A DNA stretch of 64,000 bases from Lentisphaerae bacterium GWF2_38_69. GTDB lineage: Bacteria; Verrucomicrobiota; Lentisphaeria; Victivallales; GWF2-38-69. A program made the translations under genes and the position numbers. Shown here in pieces: positions 1-8,782 of this stretch. The stretch is from positions 1 to 64,000 of the forward strand of contig MHBE01000040.1 of the NCBI GenBank assembly GCA_001803205.1. The letters are read 5' to 3'. Position 1 is the stretch's first letter. Each line of letters begins with the position of its first letter. Under the pieces are notes generated by a model. That model saw nothing but the letters and a program-made list of their open reading frames with translations. It was not told the DNA's origin and did not search any database.

Positions 1-43
1 AGGCTTCGCTGTAACGAACTACACTTCTTGTCATATTTATTAT

Positions 44-86
44 TCCTGTTTTTAGGTTGTTATTCTGTCAACCTATATCAGGATCA
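44..86. repeat. Degenerate copy of a palindromic repeat
   Basis: The right arm CAACCTATATCAGGA (69-83) and the loop before it match the near-perfect hairpin at 58573-58625. The left arm (44-59) is only partly complementary. I read it as a decayed copy of the same dispersed palindrome. Confidence 0.45.
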
Positions 87-142
87 TTTTCAATTTTCCA
101 CTTCCCTCTTCCCATTTTCAACTTTCCATTTTCAATTTTCAA
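87..142. repeat. Heptanucleotide short tandem repeat (8 units)
   Basis: The stretch divides exactly into eight 7-base units, all variants of TTTTCAA (TTTTCAA, TTTTCCA, CTTCCCT, CTTCCCA, TTTTCAA, CTTTCCA, TTTTCAA, TTTTCAA). A related array lies at 376-417 and a different-sequence period-7 array at 58637-58664. No coding role is seen. Confidence 0.75.
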
Positions 143-180
143 CTGAATTGCCTCCCTGTCCAGCACGAGCGCCAGACTCT

Positions 181-267
181 TTGGAGTGCTATGACTCGTC
201 ATAGCTTTGTTTTTCGGCGGCATGCCGCCGATTACTGAAAAAGCGGCGATAAATCACCGCACTCCAA
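181..267. repeat. Palindromic element with TTGGAGTGC terminal inverted repeats
   Basis: The ends are TTGGAGTGC (181-189) and GCACTCCAA (259-267). Inside are a hairpin GCTATGAC-TC-GTCATAGC (188-205), a perfect palindrome CGGCGGCATGCCGCCG (215-230) and an imperfect hairpin at 243-260. A half copy in the opposite orientation is at 44864-44913. It is GC-rich in an AT-rich setting, as expected of a REP- or MITE-like non-autonomous element. No transposase is present. Confidence 0.75.
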
Positions 268-375
268 GGGAATTTGTATCGGTGGGCACGGCCATATTTT
301 TTTTATTTATTATTACACACATTATCACATTCTCTCTTTCCGACGCTCCGTCATGACCGTGGTGACAAAGTCACC

Positions 376-417
376 TCTTCAATTTTCCACTTTCCATTTT
401 CAATTTTCAATTTTTTT
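376..417. repeat. Heptanucleotide short tandem repeat (6 units)
   Basis: Period-7 units TCTTCAA, TTTTCCA, CTTTCCA, TTTTCAA, TTTTCAA and TTTTTTT. The array runs into the 3' end of the neighbouring minus-strand ATP-grasp gene and encodes its last few residues (K-I-E-N) and its stop codon. Confidence 0.7.
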
Positions 418-1674
418 CGTCAGAGTAGTGTTTGCATTGTTTTTATTTTTTAGCCACTCTTCAGGAAGCAATTCGCGAATGTTTTTATGAGGATGATTAT
501 AGAGCATCTCGATATCCCAGTTGAAGTTAGCTTCTATGATTAATGGCCCTTCATTTGTTATAAAGAGATCGAAGGCGACAGACTTCAAAGCAATCAATTT
601 TGAATGAGCATACACACATAAATCCAGAGATTGGGAAAGCATGAGCTTGATAGAATCAGACAAATGAGGGTCTTTAATATTTTCTGTCAACCCCATGGAT
701 TTGAAGATAGGAGTTACTTCAAAGGTTTTGAGGGTAAGGGGATAAATTTTATAGAACTGTTTGGAATTCTTTTGAATGTCAGGGATTTCCAACTGCATGT
801 AGACAGGTTTGACTGAGCGGTCATTAAACTGTGCTGTTATGATCCTTAGCGTGATTGATTGTTCAGAATCCGCAAGAGCCTTTATTTCGCTGTGGTCTCT
901 GATAAAGTGCTGAAGAATCAAGTCGTTGCAAGACTTAAGCTTTTCTTTTAAAAAGGCAGCAACTTCGGTGCTGCAGGTTACAGGATTACCATTGATAGGA
1001 TGGAGTTCATAACGATTCTCTTCCCTGATGTATCTTACGCGAAAGGCATCTTTGCTCTGCGAGCCGTTGTTAGGTTTACAGAATATATCTTCTTCTCTGA
1101 AAAATATACTGATATCAGGATTCTTGACATTAGAGGTATTCAAAATTGTTGGCACATGCGGAATGTCGAATTTTTTCAGAGCTTCGGTAAAGCTGGTTTT
1201 GTCAGCAATAAACTTTCGGGCTTTGTCCAAATGCTGATTCCCCTTATTAGAGACTATATGGAAATGAGGCAGTTCGAAGGTATAGAAATAGTCTAATTCC
1301 TTTCCCCTGTTTTCAGTAAGATAGAACCTATACTTATAATATTTGACAGGGGTTATATTGTGAAGCAGGGATAGATTTATCAGGCTGGTAAACTGTTTGA
1401 ATAGCGAGATGCCATATTTTTTTTGAGTTTCCCTGCCTTTATGGTAAAGACATATTGCGGACATTTTCCATCCATAATAGAAATACCATCTCAAGGTTGA
1501 GTAAGACTCCTTGCAAAAGGCAATAAATCCAGAGTGAAAGAACGCCATCAAAAAAATTTCTCTATGGATTGTAATAGATTCATTATTGCGTTTGAATAGA
1601 CGGAAACTGATTACACAGGAGGGTTTTCCGGACTGGAAAAAAAGAGTGAGCTGTTTCAAGAATTTTTGTATCAT
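400..1674 (-). CDS. ATP-grasp family protein (sugar-transfer-associated type)
   Basis: This is a probable ATP-grasp ligase of about 424 residues. The visible fold signatures are FCKPNNGSQSKD (nucleotide-binding lysine strand), an acidic LILQHFIRDH strand, SITLRIITA, and a C-terminal FDLFITNEGPLIIEANFNWD carrying the metal-binding E and N. The best family match I recognise is the sugar-transfer-associated ATP-grasp group; the substrate is unknown. I chose ATG 1674. A TTG at 1692 overlaps the stop of the upstream AsnB-like gene, and neither start has a clear ribosome binding site. The tight coupling to that gene suggests they act on one substrate, possibly a surface glycan or a peptide-like product. 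The last residues come from a heptamer repeat, so the native C-terminus may have been altered. Confidence 0.75.
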   Translation of the reverse strand: MIQKFLKQLTLFFQSGKPSCVISFRLFKRNNESITIHREIFLMAFFHSGFIAFCKESYSTLRWYFYYGWKMSAICLYHKGRETQKKYGISLFKQFTSLINLSLLHNITPVKYYKYRFYLTENRGKELDYFYTFELPHFHIVSNKGNQHLDKARKFIADKTSFTEALKKFDIPHVPTILNTSNVKNPDISIFFREEDIFCKPNNGSQSKDAFRVRYIREENRYELHPINGNPVTCSTEVAAFLKEKLKSCNDLILQHFIRDHSEIKALADSEQSITLRIITAQFNDRSVKPVYMQLEIPDIQKNSKQFYKIYPLTLKTFEVTPIFKSMGLTENIKDPHLSDSIKLMLSQSLDLCVYAHSKLIALKSVAFDLFITNEGPLIIEANFNWDIEMLYNHPHKNIRELLPEEWLKNKNNANTTLTKKIEN

Positions 1675-1688
1675 GCCAATAATGATAA

Positions 1689-3569
1689 TCAATGAAAAGT
1701 TTTGAGCCAGTGATTAATGGCAGAAACAGAACAGACATTCATGGAATAGCTGTAATTAATCTCTTTATTATTCCTGCTGTCGCGCAAAGAGTTTAATTTA
1801 TCCAGTTTTCTAGTGTCGACAATTTGGTTTAGAGAGTCATGGAGTCCAGAAGTATTAAAGATAATATTTGCCTCATTTTCTCTGAAATCTTCTCTGACAT
1901 TTTCTCTGACATTTTCTCCCATGTATTTATTTGGCTTCCAGTTTAACCCTTTAGGCAAGAAATCATCAACAGCCTTACGGTGGAAATAGCGTCCTGTTCC
2001 CCTGTGATACTTCATAGAGGAAGGGATGGATAGGAAAAACTGTATCATCCGGACATCTAGAAGAGGCCAATGATAGTCTATACCATAGGATTCGGCTAGT
2101 AGAGAGCAGTTGCCCATTCTGGTGGGCACAAACGGCGCAAAGCGGTTTTCCAAAGTAAACTTGTTAATATTGGTATAACCTGCGTCAAACTTTGCCGTAT
2201 CAAAATATTTATTTTTCAAATCGTAAGCATCGATTATTTCGTCTTTGATAACGCAATACGGCCATCTTTGATTCCAGGCATTTAAAAACCTCTGATTGAA
2301 TTCTGCTTTTTTAAATTGAAATTTTTGTTTGCAATACTTCTTTATGAATCTCAACGGTCTGGTAATACTGTTACCATGCAACATTCTGAAGAGGTCAAAA
2401 TATTTTTTTTCTTCCATCAATTGTTCTAAAGCCAGATTCCCGTGAAGAGTCGTTACGAATTCATCTCCGCCGAATCCTGATAGCAGAGTTCTTATATTGA
2501 CAGATTGAGCTTTCTTGTAAAATATGGTATGAAAGGTCGCATTGCCGTGTTCTACAGGAGAACCCAAAATCTTTAGAGCTCTTTCTTTTACATCTTCTAT
2601 GTTATTTTCTATCCCGCAGCAGATGAAGTTATTTATTATGCCATATCTCTGGCTTACCTGAAGAATGTATTGCGGTTCATGCTCAAGATATGCAAAACCA
2701 AAAGCATAAAGGTTATCAATCGGCTGATTAAACAGTTTGGCTGCAAGAGCTGTAACTGTAGAAGAATCAATCCCGCCGCTCGTCTCTGAGCCGAGATTAT
2801 ACTTAGTCCTTATTCTCGAAGAAACTGCCTTATTCAGAAGCTCCCTGTAAATTTGCAGATAGTTTTCAATATTACCAAGTGAAGGGTCCTCCTCAGGGTT
2901 AAAAGTAAAATATTCTCTTATGGTGTGATTATCTCTGGCTACTGTGAGACAATTAGCGGGTCTCAATTTGAAGATGTCATGGTAAGCGGTTTTCACAAAA
3001 TCCATAGAGAGATGGAGCAAATACTTTGCAGCCCATTCTATATCGGGTTTCATTGGAATAATTCTCAAATTGTGAAATACCGATACAGTCGAAGCAAAGG
3101 CGAAATAATCTTCACACAGATAGTAGTAGAAGGGTTTTACTCCCATGTGGTCAATGCAGCAGAAGAGAGAATTGTCCTTTTTGCTATAAATGACAAAAGA
3201 GAAGTCTCCGTATATATGAGACGGGCAGTTTTCTCCCCATTTAAGGTAACTTTTGAGGATAAATTCTGCGTCGCTGGTTTCCTTTAATTCTTTAGTAGGA
3301 AGATTGATTTCCTTTGCCAACTCATCCCTGTTAGTAAGAATTCCCCATGAAACAATCACATTGCCCGATGCCTGGTCAATGTATGGAGTAGGATCGAAAA
3401 AGGATTCAGGGGTATTGAACCTTGTCGTCTGAACAAGTAGGACATTCTCATTTTGATACCCCCCAATCTTATCAGCAGTATTAAACTGATTAAGAGTGTT
3501 CAGGATTATATCTTTTAATGGCGTCAGATCAATTTTTTTCTGTTTCCGCAAGAAAATTCCAGCAATCAT
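1689..3569 (-). CDS. Asparagine-synthetase-like amidotransferase lacking the glutaminase cysteine
   Basis: A 626-residue two-domain AsnB-family protein. The N-terminal class II glutaminase-like domain (about 1-200) starts M-I-A-G-I-F, so the nucleophilic Cys that normally precedes Gly-Ile is Ala and glutamine hydrolysis should be lost. The synthetase domain keeps the PP-loop SGGIDSSTVTALA (about residue 265) and SGFGGDEF (about 370), so ATP pyrophosphatase chemistry (acyl-adenylate formation) is plausible. This pattern is known from beta-lactam synthetases and lasso cyclases. A short Arg/Glu-rich repeat (ENVRENVREDFREN) lies near residue 555. It overlaps the downstream ATP-grasp gene. A -10-like TATAAT lies at 3616-3621 on this strand. 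The product is not known to me. Confidence 0.85.
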   Translation of the reverse strand: MIAGIFLRKQKKIDLTPLKDIILNTLNQFNTADKIGGYQNENVLLVQTTRFNTPESFFDPTPYIDQASGNVIVSWGILTNRDELAKEINLPTKELKETSDAEFILKSYLKWGENCPSHIYGDFSFVIYSKKDNSLFCCIDHMGVKPFYYYLCEDYFAFASTVSVFHNLRIIPMKPDIEWAAKYLLHLSMDFVKTAYHDIFKLRPANCLTVARDNHTIREYFTFNPEEDPSLGNIENYLQIYRELLNKAVSSRIRTKYNLGSETSGGIDSSTVTALAAKLFNQPIDNLYAFGFAYLEHEPQYILQVSQRYGIINNFICCGIENNIEDVKERALKILGSPVEHGNATFHTIFYKKAQSVNIRTLLSGFGGDEFVTTLHGNLALEQLMEEKKYFDLFRMLHGNSITRPLRFIKKYCKQKFQFKKAEFNQRFLNAWNQRWPYCVIKDEIIDAYDLKNKYFDTAKFDAGYTNINKFTLENRFAPFVPTRMGNCSLLAESYGIDYHWPLLDVRMIQFFLSIPSSMKYHRGTGRYFHRKAVDDFLPKGLNWKPNKYMGENVRENVREDFRENEANIIFNTSGLHDSLNQIVDTRKLDKLNSLRDSRNNKEINYSYSMNVCSVSAINHWLKTFH

Positions 3570-3672
3570 AATAATTCCATCAATTAGGGTTCTTTAGAAT
3601 ATGAACAAAAACACTATTATATGGGGAAAGTTGAAATAATAAAACCCGGATTTTAGATATTTACTGTAATCA

Positions 3673-4362
3673 TTATTTTGAATTGTAGATAAAATTTGCC
3701 AGTGGCAAATCCCACGGGTAGGTGATTTTCTGGTTATATTCTTTGTTTTCAACCAAATAAACCTCTTTGCCGCTTGCTTCCATAGCTGACGCGTCATCTG
3801 TTACGCTTAACTTATTCTTTCTGACAAGCTCATAGGCAGTCAGTATGTCTGCAAAATTGAATACCTGAGGGGTTTCCATAGCCCAGAGAGTGGAACGGTC
3901 AATTGTTGAAACTATCTTTAATTTTTCATCAGCGGATTTTATTGTATCTGTTATTTTTTTTGCTGCTACAGCGCTTCCTTTACGAATGCACTGATCAAGA
4001 CATGACACCATGAGTTTTGATGAAGCAAGAGGTCTTGCGGCATCATGAATAGCAACATATTTGATATCAAAATTTTTTAAATATTGCAGACCATTATAAA
4101 CGGAATCTCCGCGGGTATTTCCCCCGATGGCAAAAGAGAATGAATTATTCATAATAAATTTAGAAAGTATTAGTTCATAAAGGTTCAAATTTTCCTTGTT
4201 GCTGACAATGACAATATGATTATCAGGAGAAAGATTTCTGAATTTCATAGGAGAATGAGCTATAATAGGCATATTGCCGATTAGCTCCAGGAGTTTATTT
4301 TTCTCACCGTATCTGGAGCTTGAGCCACCCGCAACTATGACAATTCCAAGTTCTTTATTCAT
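3673..4362 (-). CDS. ispD: 2-C-methyl-D-erythritol 4-phosphate cytidylyltransferase
   Basis: Transfers CMP from CTP to MEP, the third step of the non-mevalonate isoprenoid pathway. It has the glycine-rich nucleotide loop VAGGSSSRYG near the N-terminus, GGNTRGDSVYNGL, the metal-site region HDAARPL and the C-terminal VTDDASAMEASG. The 229-residue length fits IspD. I start it at ATG 4362 because the family begins directly before the nucleotide loop; a longer in-frame start at 4422 would add 20 residues inside the upstream gene. It overlaps the end of the ligase gene by 8 bases, so the two are probably translationally coupled. The next pathway gene, ispF, is not adjacent. Confidence 0.92.
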   Translation of the reverse strand: MNKELGIVIVAGGSSSRYGEKNKLLELIGNMPIIAHSPMKFRNLSPDNHIVIVSNKENLNLYELILSKFIMNNSFSFAIGGNTRGDSVYNGLQYLKNFDIKYVAIHDAARPLASSKLMVSCLDQCIRKGSAVAAKKITDTIKSADEKLKIVSTIDRSTLWAMETPQVFNFADILTAYELVRKNKLSVTDDASAMEASGKEVYLVENKEYNQKITYPWDLPLANFIYNSK

Positions 4363-6172
4363 TGATTGTATATTTCCTGATTTTCTTGTAAGCGTACTTG
4401 TACTTATAAGGAAATAGTTCATAGGCCTTTTTGATGCAATAGAGTGCCTGGAGTTTTTTCCCTTCTTTTATTAGGATTACGGCTAAATCGTGATAATAAG
4501 AGGCTTTTTCGGGAGCTAGTGATACGGCTTTTTCCATGTATTGTTCTGCTAAAAGCAAATTATTATTGTCTGCTTCGTAATGAGCAACAGTTGCAAGTGG
4601 AAATGGAGAGTATGGCATATACCTTTGAGCTTTAGCCAGAAGTAAATTAACTTCTTCAGGATCAGCTTTCTGAGAGTCAGAATCGAATAAAGGATTATTA
4701 ATGCAAGCAGAGTTTAGTCTGGCGTAATAATATTCTCCTATCAGGCGATTCGATCCTAACCCGAATATAGCAAGGCAAGAGGAAATAACCATTAGCAGCA
4801 GCAGCAGTTTGTAATATTTAAGAGGGAAATAATACTTACATGATGATTCTTTAATCATTATGGCAGAAAATATTATAGCTATTGTTACACTGCCTGGAAT
4901 CTGAAAGTTCGTATCTGTCAGTGAGTGAATTAACCAAGCGCAATAACCAAGCAGAAGAGGGAACTCAATTGAGCTGAGTTTTTCTCTGATAGAGAGAGCA
5001 GCTATTGATTTTAAAGCAAAAAATATAGGAATAAGGAATATTGTCAGAGTTATAAACATGGCTAAAATGCCAGCTTGAGAGCCTATACTTAGCAGAAAAT
5101 TGTGCGGATCAACTGGTGATTCTCCTGTCATGTACTTTTTCATATACGGGTAAGCAAAGGAAAAAGAACCCCATCCTGAGCCGGCGAAGATGTGATTCTT
5201 CAGAAGTATAAACGATGTGTAAAAATAGTCGAAACGGACTATTATTGAAGGCAGACCTTTTGAAAAAGCGAAGAATATTCCGGATATGAATACAGCCGCA
5301 GCCAAGATAAAAGCTCCGATGAAGATTTTCCGAAGTTTAAGAATCAGAAGCATAAAAAGAACTATTGTTATTAATAGAGAGAGGATTGCGCTTCTGCTGC
5401 CTGTCAGGAGAAGCGAGAGAATCATAATAAGTGTTAGTAATATTATTATAAGGTACTTAAGCATTATCGAAGAATTCGATTTGGATTTTAGCAGACTAAA
5501 AATGGTTAATGGAATTATAAGAATAAGGTATCCGGCAAAGTTATTAGAAATGGCAAAGGTAGAGAAAATCTGATTCTGTTTGAGTCTGTTAATCATGGCT
5601 TTAGATAGGATGGAAGGATTTGATTTTAAGAAGTTTGCCACATAGGTTCTGGTATCGTCAAAGCCGAAAAAATACTGATAAAGTCCATATAAACAGAGAA
5701 TAAGCGAGCAGATAACAAGAGTATTGATAAGTTTTGTTTGATTGTTTGCGTCATGGAAAATAAAGAGGAAAACTAGAAGAGCAAAGGATGCAATGCCGAA
5801 AATATATGTGCATTCAAGCACAGGGAAATCAAAACATGAAGCGTGAATAAATCCAAGAAACGAAAAGCCGCCAAGCAATAGCCACAATAACGGAACTGGA
5901 ATCAAATTTCCTTGGAAGTTGGATTTTGTTACAAACAGTCGTAAATAAATGAATACAAGAAGTATAGATGATATAACAGGAAAGAGAGATGTACTCCAGG
6001 GTTCAAAAATCCACTCATTTAATGACAAAGGGAAAACTCCTGAATTCGGGAGCATCGCAGGGACAGTAAATTTTATTGGAAGAAGAAATATGAAAATAAG
6101 TATAAGCGCATAGGAAATAGTATCGCAAAAGCAGGTTAATGACTTTCTGAAATTAAAGATTCTATCTTCCAC
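4355..6172 (-). CDS. O-antigen ligase/polymerase-like membrane protein with C-terminal TPR
   Basis: A 605-residue protein with about ten or more hydrophobic segments in the first 430 residues, then a soluble tail. The Wzy_C/WaaL-like core is visible as GSRSAILSLL (about 260) and the large loop with GSGWGSFSF followed by DPHNFLLSIGSQAG (about 335-370), where the RxxG and H-N features of O-antigen ligases sit. The tail (about 500-590) has tetratricopeptide-like helices, such as YMEKAVSLAPEKASYYHDLA followed by a second repeat. This architecture is common in lipid-linked glycan ligases and polymerases. It overlaps ispD downstream and lies 22 bases after the PSP1 gene. Ligase and polymerase cannot be told apart from sequence alone. 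Confidence 0.85.
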   Translation of the reverse strand: MEDRIFNFRKSLTCFCDTISYALILIFIFLLPIKFTVPAMLPNSGVFPLSLNEWIFEPWSTSLFPVISSILLVFIYLRLFVTKSNFQGNLIPVPLLWLLLGGFSFLGFIHASCFDFPVLECTYIFGIASFALLVFLFIFHDANNQTKLINTLVICSLILCLYGLYQYFFGFDDTRTYVANFLKSNPSILSKAMINRLKQNQIFSTFAISNNFAGYLILIIPLTIFSLLKSKSNSSIMLKYLIIILLTLIMILSLLLTGSRSAILSLLITIVLFMLLILKLRKIFIGAFILAAAVFISGIFFAFSKGLPSIIVRFDYFYTSFILLKNHIFAGSGWGSFSFAYPYMKKYMTGESPVDPHNFLLSIGSQAGILAMFITLTIFLIPIFFALKSIAALSIREKLSSIEFPLLLGYCAWLIHSLTDTNFQIPGSVTIAIIFSAIMIKESSCKYYFPLKYYKLLLLLMVISSCLAIFGLGSNRLIGEYYYARLNSACINNPLFDSDSQKADPEEVNLLLAKAQRYMPYSPFPLATVAHYEADNNNLLLAEQYMEKAVSLAPEKASYYHDLAVILIKEGKKLQALYCIKKAYELFPYKYKYAYKKIRKYTINE

Positions 6173-6194
6173 TTATATTGCAGTATTGTTTCAG

Positions 6195-7088
6195 TTATTT
6201 GTCGTTCAGAGCTTTTAGTTCAGACGGGATATCGTCTTCCTTACTGTCTTTTATCTGATATTGAGGTGACTTATGTTTATCAGGATAGAAGGGTCTTACT
6301 TCCGATTTAGAGCAGTAAAGGCATTTTCCCGAATCTTCTATTTGAACTTTAACAGTCTGGGTAAGAAGGTTTCTGTCGACTACTTTTCCTATTCCCTCAG
6401 AACATTCGCAGTAAGAGCCGCGTCGAGGCATATCTCTTTCCATCTCTAAATACCCTTCATGTTCATATTTCAGGCAGCATTTAAGCCTGTCACAAATCCC
6501 TGAGATATTGACAGGATTGAGCGATAGATCCTGTTCTTTTGCCATTTTTACATTCATTGACTCAAAATGGCGAAGGTATTTTTTGCAGCAGAGCACTTGT
6601 CCACAGACTCCAAATCCGCCTATTATGGATGTCTCGTCTCTTACTCCTATTTGTCTCAATTCAATTTTGGTATTAAGTGACTGGGCGAGGTCTTTGACAA
6701 GTTGCCTGAAATCAACCCTCCCTTCGGCAGTGAATATGAAAAGTACCATTTTTTTATCAAAACTGTAGTGAGCGCTAAGGAGCTTCATTTCCAGTTTAAG
6801 TCTCTGTATATGCGAAATAGCTGTTCTGATAGCTGACTTGGCCAGCATCTGGTTTTCAGTGGCCTTGCTCTTGTCACTTATTGTGGCTTTTCTATCAATC
6901 GTGCCCAGTTCTGATTTTTCCATATCAGGCGGAAGGGATCCAAGATTGTTAACAATCTGACCGTAATCCAAAATCTTGTCTTTTTTTATAATTATGCAAA
7001 AATCACCTTCTTTAATGTCAAATGATTCGGGAGCGCAGGCTTCATAGAAAGTGCCGGTATCAAGAACTATTTTATATAAGAAATCCAT
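6195..7088 (-). CDS. PSP1 domain protein (YaaT/RicT-like)
   Basis: About 297 residues. Members of this family bind Fe-S clusters in the Bacillus RicT/YaaT complex. The hallmark cysteines are present: GGFGVCGQVLCCKKYL and CDRLKCCLKYEHEG, plus C-terminal CEC and CLYC motifs. The start at ATG 7088 matches where the family begins (KIVLDTGTFYEA, like the beta-strand start of YaaT). A TTG at 7148 would add 20 residues, and neither has a strong Shine-Dalgarno. It is the first gene of a run continuing through the ligase and ispD. The exact role outside Bacillus is unclear. Confidence 0.85.
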   Translation of the reverse strand: MDFLYKIVLDTGTFYEACAPESFDIKEGDFCIIIKKDKILDYGQIVNNLGSLPPDMEKSELGTIDRKATISDKSKATENQMLAKSAIRTAISHIQRLKLEMKLLSAHYSFDKKMVLFIFTAEGRVDFRQLVKDLAQSLNTKIELRQIGVRDETSIIGGFGVCGQVLCCKKYLRHFESMNVKMAKEQDLSLNPVNISGICDRLKCCLKYEHEGYLEMERDMPRRGSYCECSEGIGKVVDRNLLTQTVKVQIEDSGKCLYCSKSEVRPFYPDKHKSPQYQIKDSKEDDIPSELKALNDK

Positions 7089-7201
7089 TATTTGATTGTC
7101 TTTAGTGTTGTTTACTGATTTGCTTTCGAGTATTCTATCATCGCACAAGTCAAAAGCAAAACACTATTTATGATAACTCTTAAGGAAATGGAGCTTATTG
7201 T

Positions 7202-7879
7202 ATGAGATTCCTGTTCAGATTGTTTATCTGGAGTTTATTATCTTTTATCCTGATAATTGCTTTATGCGCTCTTATAGTTTATCTTACTCTTTCAAGCTCC
7301 CCCTTCCCTGTTACTTTGAATGACACCTCGGTATCAGCTATGCTCAACTTGAAAGAAAATATGGATAATGAGACTAAGTCCATTAATTCTACCAACACAG
7401 ACAAGGAGAGAAAAATAATTTTTAGCACACAGGATATTAACAGCGCATTCAATATATATTTAAGCGCCAGCCAGATTAATTCTTTTTTAGGTCATAGGAA
7501 CTCCTTTCCGGAAGATTCAATTCAATTAAAAGGAGGAAGGTTTGATGATGGAAAATTCATCATCTCCTTAACTAAAAAGCTTTCTTTCTCTACACCTTTT
7601 GGAAAATATCTGAACATTAGATTTGAAGCTGTTCCGTCGATTAAGGACAACTATCCGGATATAAAAATATCTTCTCTCAATTTCGGCTCGGTAAGTGTTC
7701 CTGCTTTTGTAATTGACTACATTCTAAACAAAGAAAAAATCAATGACATTCAAGAGGTAAAGCTGCTATTAAGTGCGATAAAGAAATTAGAAGTGCATAA
7801 AGATTCAGTAACTTTGATATATAATCCTAACAAACTTTCTGATCTAACTGCATCATTGTCCGGACATATGGATTTCTGA
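7202..7879 (+). CDS. Membrane-anchored protein of unknown function
   Basis: A 225-residue protein with one N-terminal transmembrane helix (about 5-30) and an extracytoplasmic domain rich in beta-type sequence. A polar Asn/Thr/Lys-rich stretch (about 50-75) links the helix to the domain. The organisation recalls YpmS/DUF2140-type anchored proteins, but I do not recognise a firm motif. A GGAG ribosome site (7190-7193) lies 8 bases before the ATG. It is divergent from the PSP1 gene and converges on rsmI with only 6 bases between stops. Confidence 0.6.
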   Translation: MRFLFRLFIWSLLSFILIIALCALIVYLTLSSSPFPVTLNDTSVSAMLNLKENMDNETKSINSTNTDKERKIIFSTQDINSAFNIYLSASQINSFLGHRNSFPEDSIQLKGGRFDDGKFIISLTKKLSFSTPFGKYLNIRFEAVPSIKDNYPDIKISSLNFGSVSVPAFVIDYILNKEKINDIQEVKLLLSAIKKLEVHKDSVTLIYNPNKLSDLTASLSGHMDF

Positions 7880-7885
7880 CAAATA

Positions 7886-8599
7886 TTATTTTTCTTTCAG
7901 TTTGCTTCTATTCGATATACAAACAACGAATTCGCCTTTAATAACTCTCTTTTCGAGAATATCATGGAGTTCTGCGGCTTTTCCTCTTATGATTTCTTCG
8001 TGCATCTTCGTAGCCTCGCGAACTAAAACAAGATCCGTTTCGGGCCCTATTGCTTCTATAATCTCAGTCAAAAGTTTAATTATCCTGTAAGGCGATTCAA
8101 AAATAAAAGCAGTTTTCTCGTCATTGCCTATTTCAGAAAGAATTCTCATTCTTGCGCCCTGTTTTGGAGGAAGAAAACCATAGAAGGCAAATTTCTCTAC
8201 AGGAAGCGCACAAGCTACCGCCGCAAAGATCAAAGCAGAAACTCCGGGAATAATTTCAATTTTAATTTCATTTTTGACTGCTTCGCGCACCAGGAGAAAA
8301 CCCGGATCGGAAATACTCGGTGAGCCTGCTTCTGTTATCAGAGCTACTTTCTTTCCATTTTTTACTTCTTTAATGATATACTCAAGAGTTTTATGTTCGT
8401 TCTGAACATGATGGCTGATTATTTTTTTATTGCCTATTGAATATCTGTCCAAAAGAATTTTTGCTTTGCGGGTATCTTCCGAAGCAATCATATCAGCTTC
8501 GCCTAATATCCTTACAGCCCGATAGGTTATATCTTCAAGGTTTCCGATAGGCGTAGCTATCAGGTATAAAACTCCGTCTGATGATTCATTTCTTTTCAT
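7886..8599 (-). CDS. rsmI: 16S rRNA (cytidine-1402 2'-O)-methyltransferase
   Basis: Ribose-methylates C1402 in the ribosomal P site using SAM. It belongs to the tetrapyrrole-methylase fold. Family signatures are LYLIATPIGNLEDITYRA at the start, ASEDTRKAKILL, HHVQNEHK, the glycine-rich ALITEAGSPSISDPG and FYGFLPPKQGAR. At 237 residues it is shorter than the typical 270-290, lacking part of the usual C-terminal extension, but the catalytic fold is whole. It stands as a single gene facing the membrane-anchored unknown. Confidence 0.95.
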   Translation of the reverse strand: MKRNESSDGVLYLIATPIGNLEDITYRAVRILGEADMIASEDTRKAKILLDRYSIGNKKIISHHVQNEHKTLEYIIKEVKNGKKVALITEAGSPSISDPGFLLVREAVKNEIKIEIIPGVSALIFAAVACALPVEKFAFYGFLPPKQGARMRILSEIGNDEKTAFIFESPYRIIKLLTEIIEAIGPETDLVLVREATKMHEEIIRGKAAELHDILEKRVIKGEFVVCISNRSKLKEK

Positions 8600-8782
8600 A
8601 GCGTAAACAGGATAAATGCCATATCCTTTGCCTCTAAACTCAAAACCTTATCATAACTACTCTTTCTCAATGCAATCATTTTCGCCCCGTTTAAGTGATT
8701 AATTTTAAGTGTTTCATCTTTGTTAAGTAATCTTACTATGATAGAATATTCTCAGAAAACAACATTCTTGTATGGAGTAAAT

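Noticed and set aside
1679-1697. Second Fur-box-like sequence
   Set aside because: It has only a partial match, lies within the overlap of two coding regions and simply encodes an Ile run.
400-3672. Lasso-peptide gene cluster
   Set aside because: The AsnB-like enzyme fits a cyclase, but there is no precursor peptide, leader-binding protein or transglutaminase-like protease nearby.
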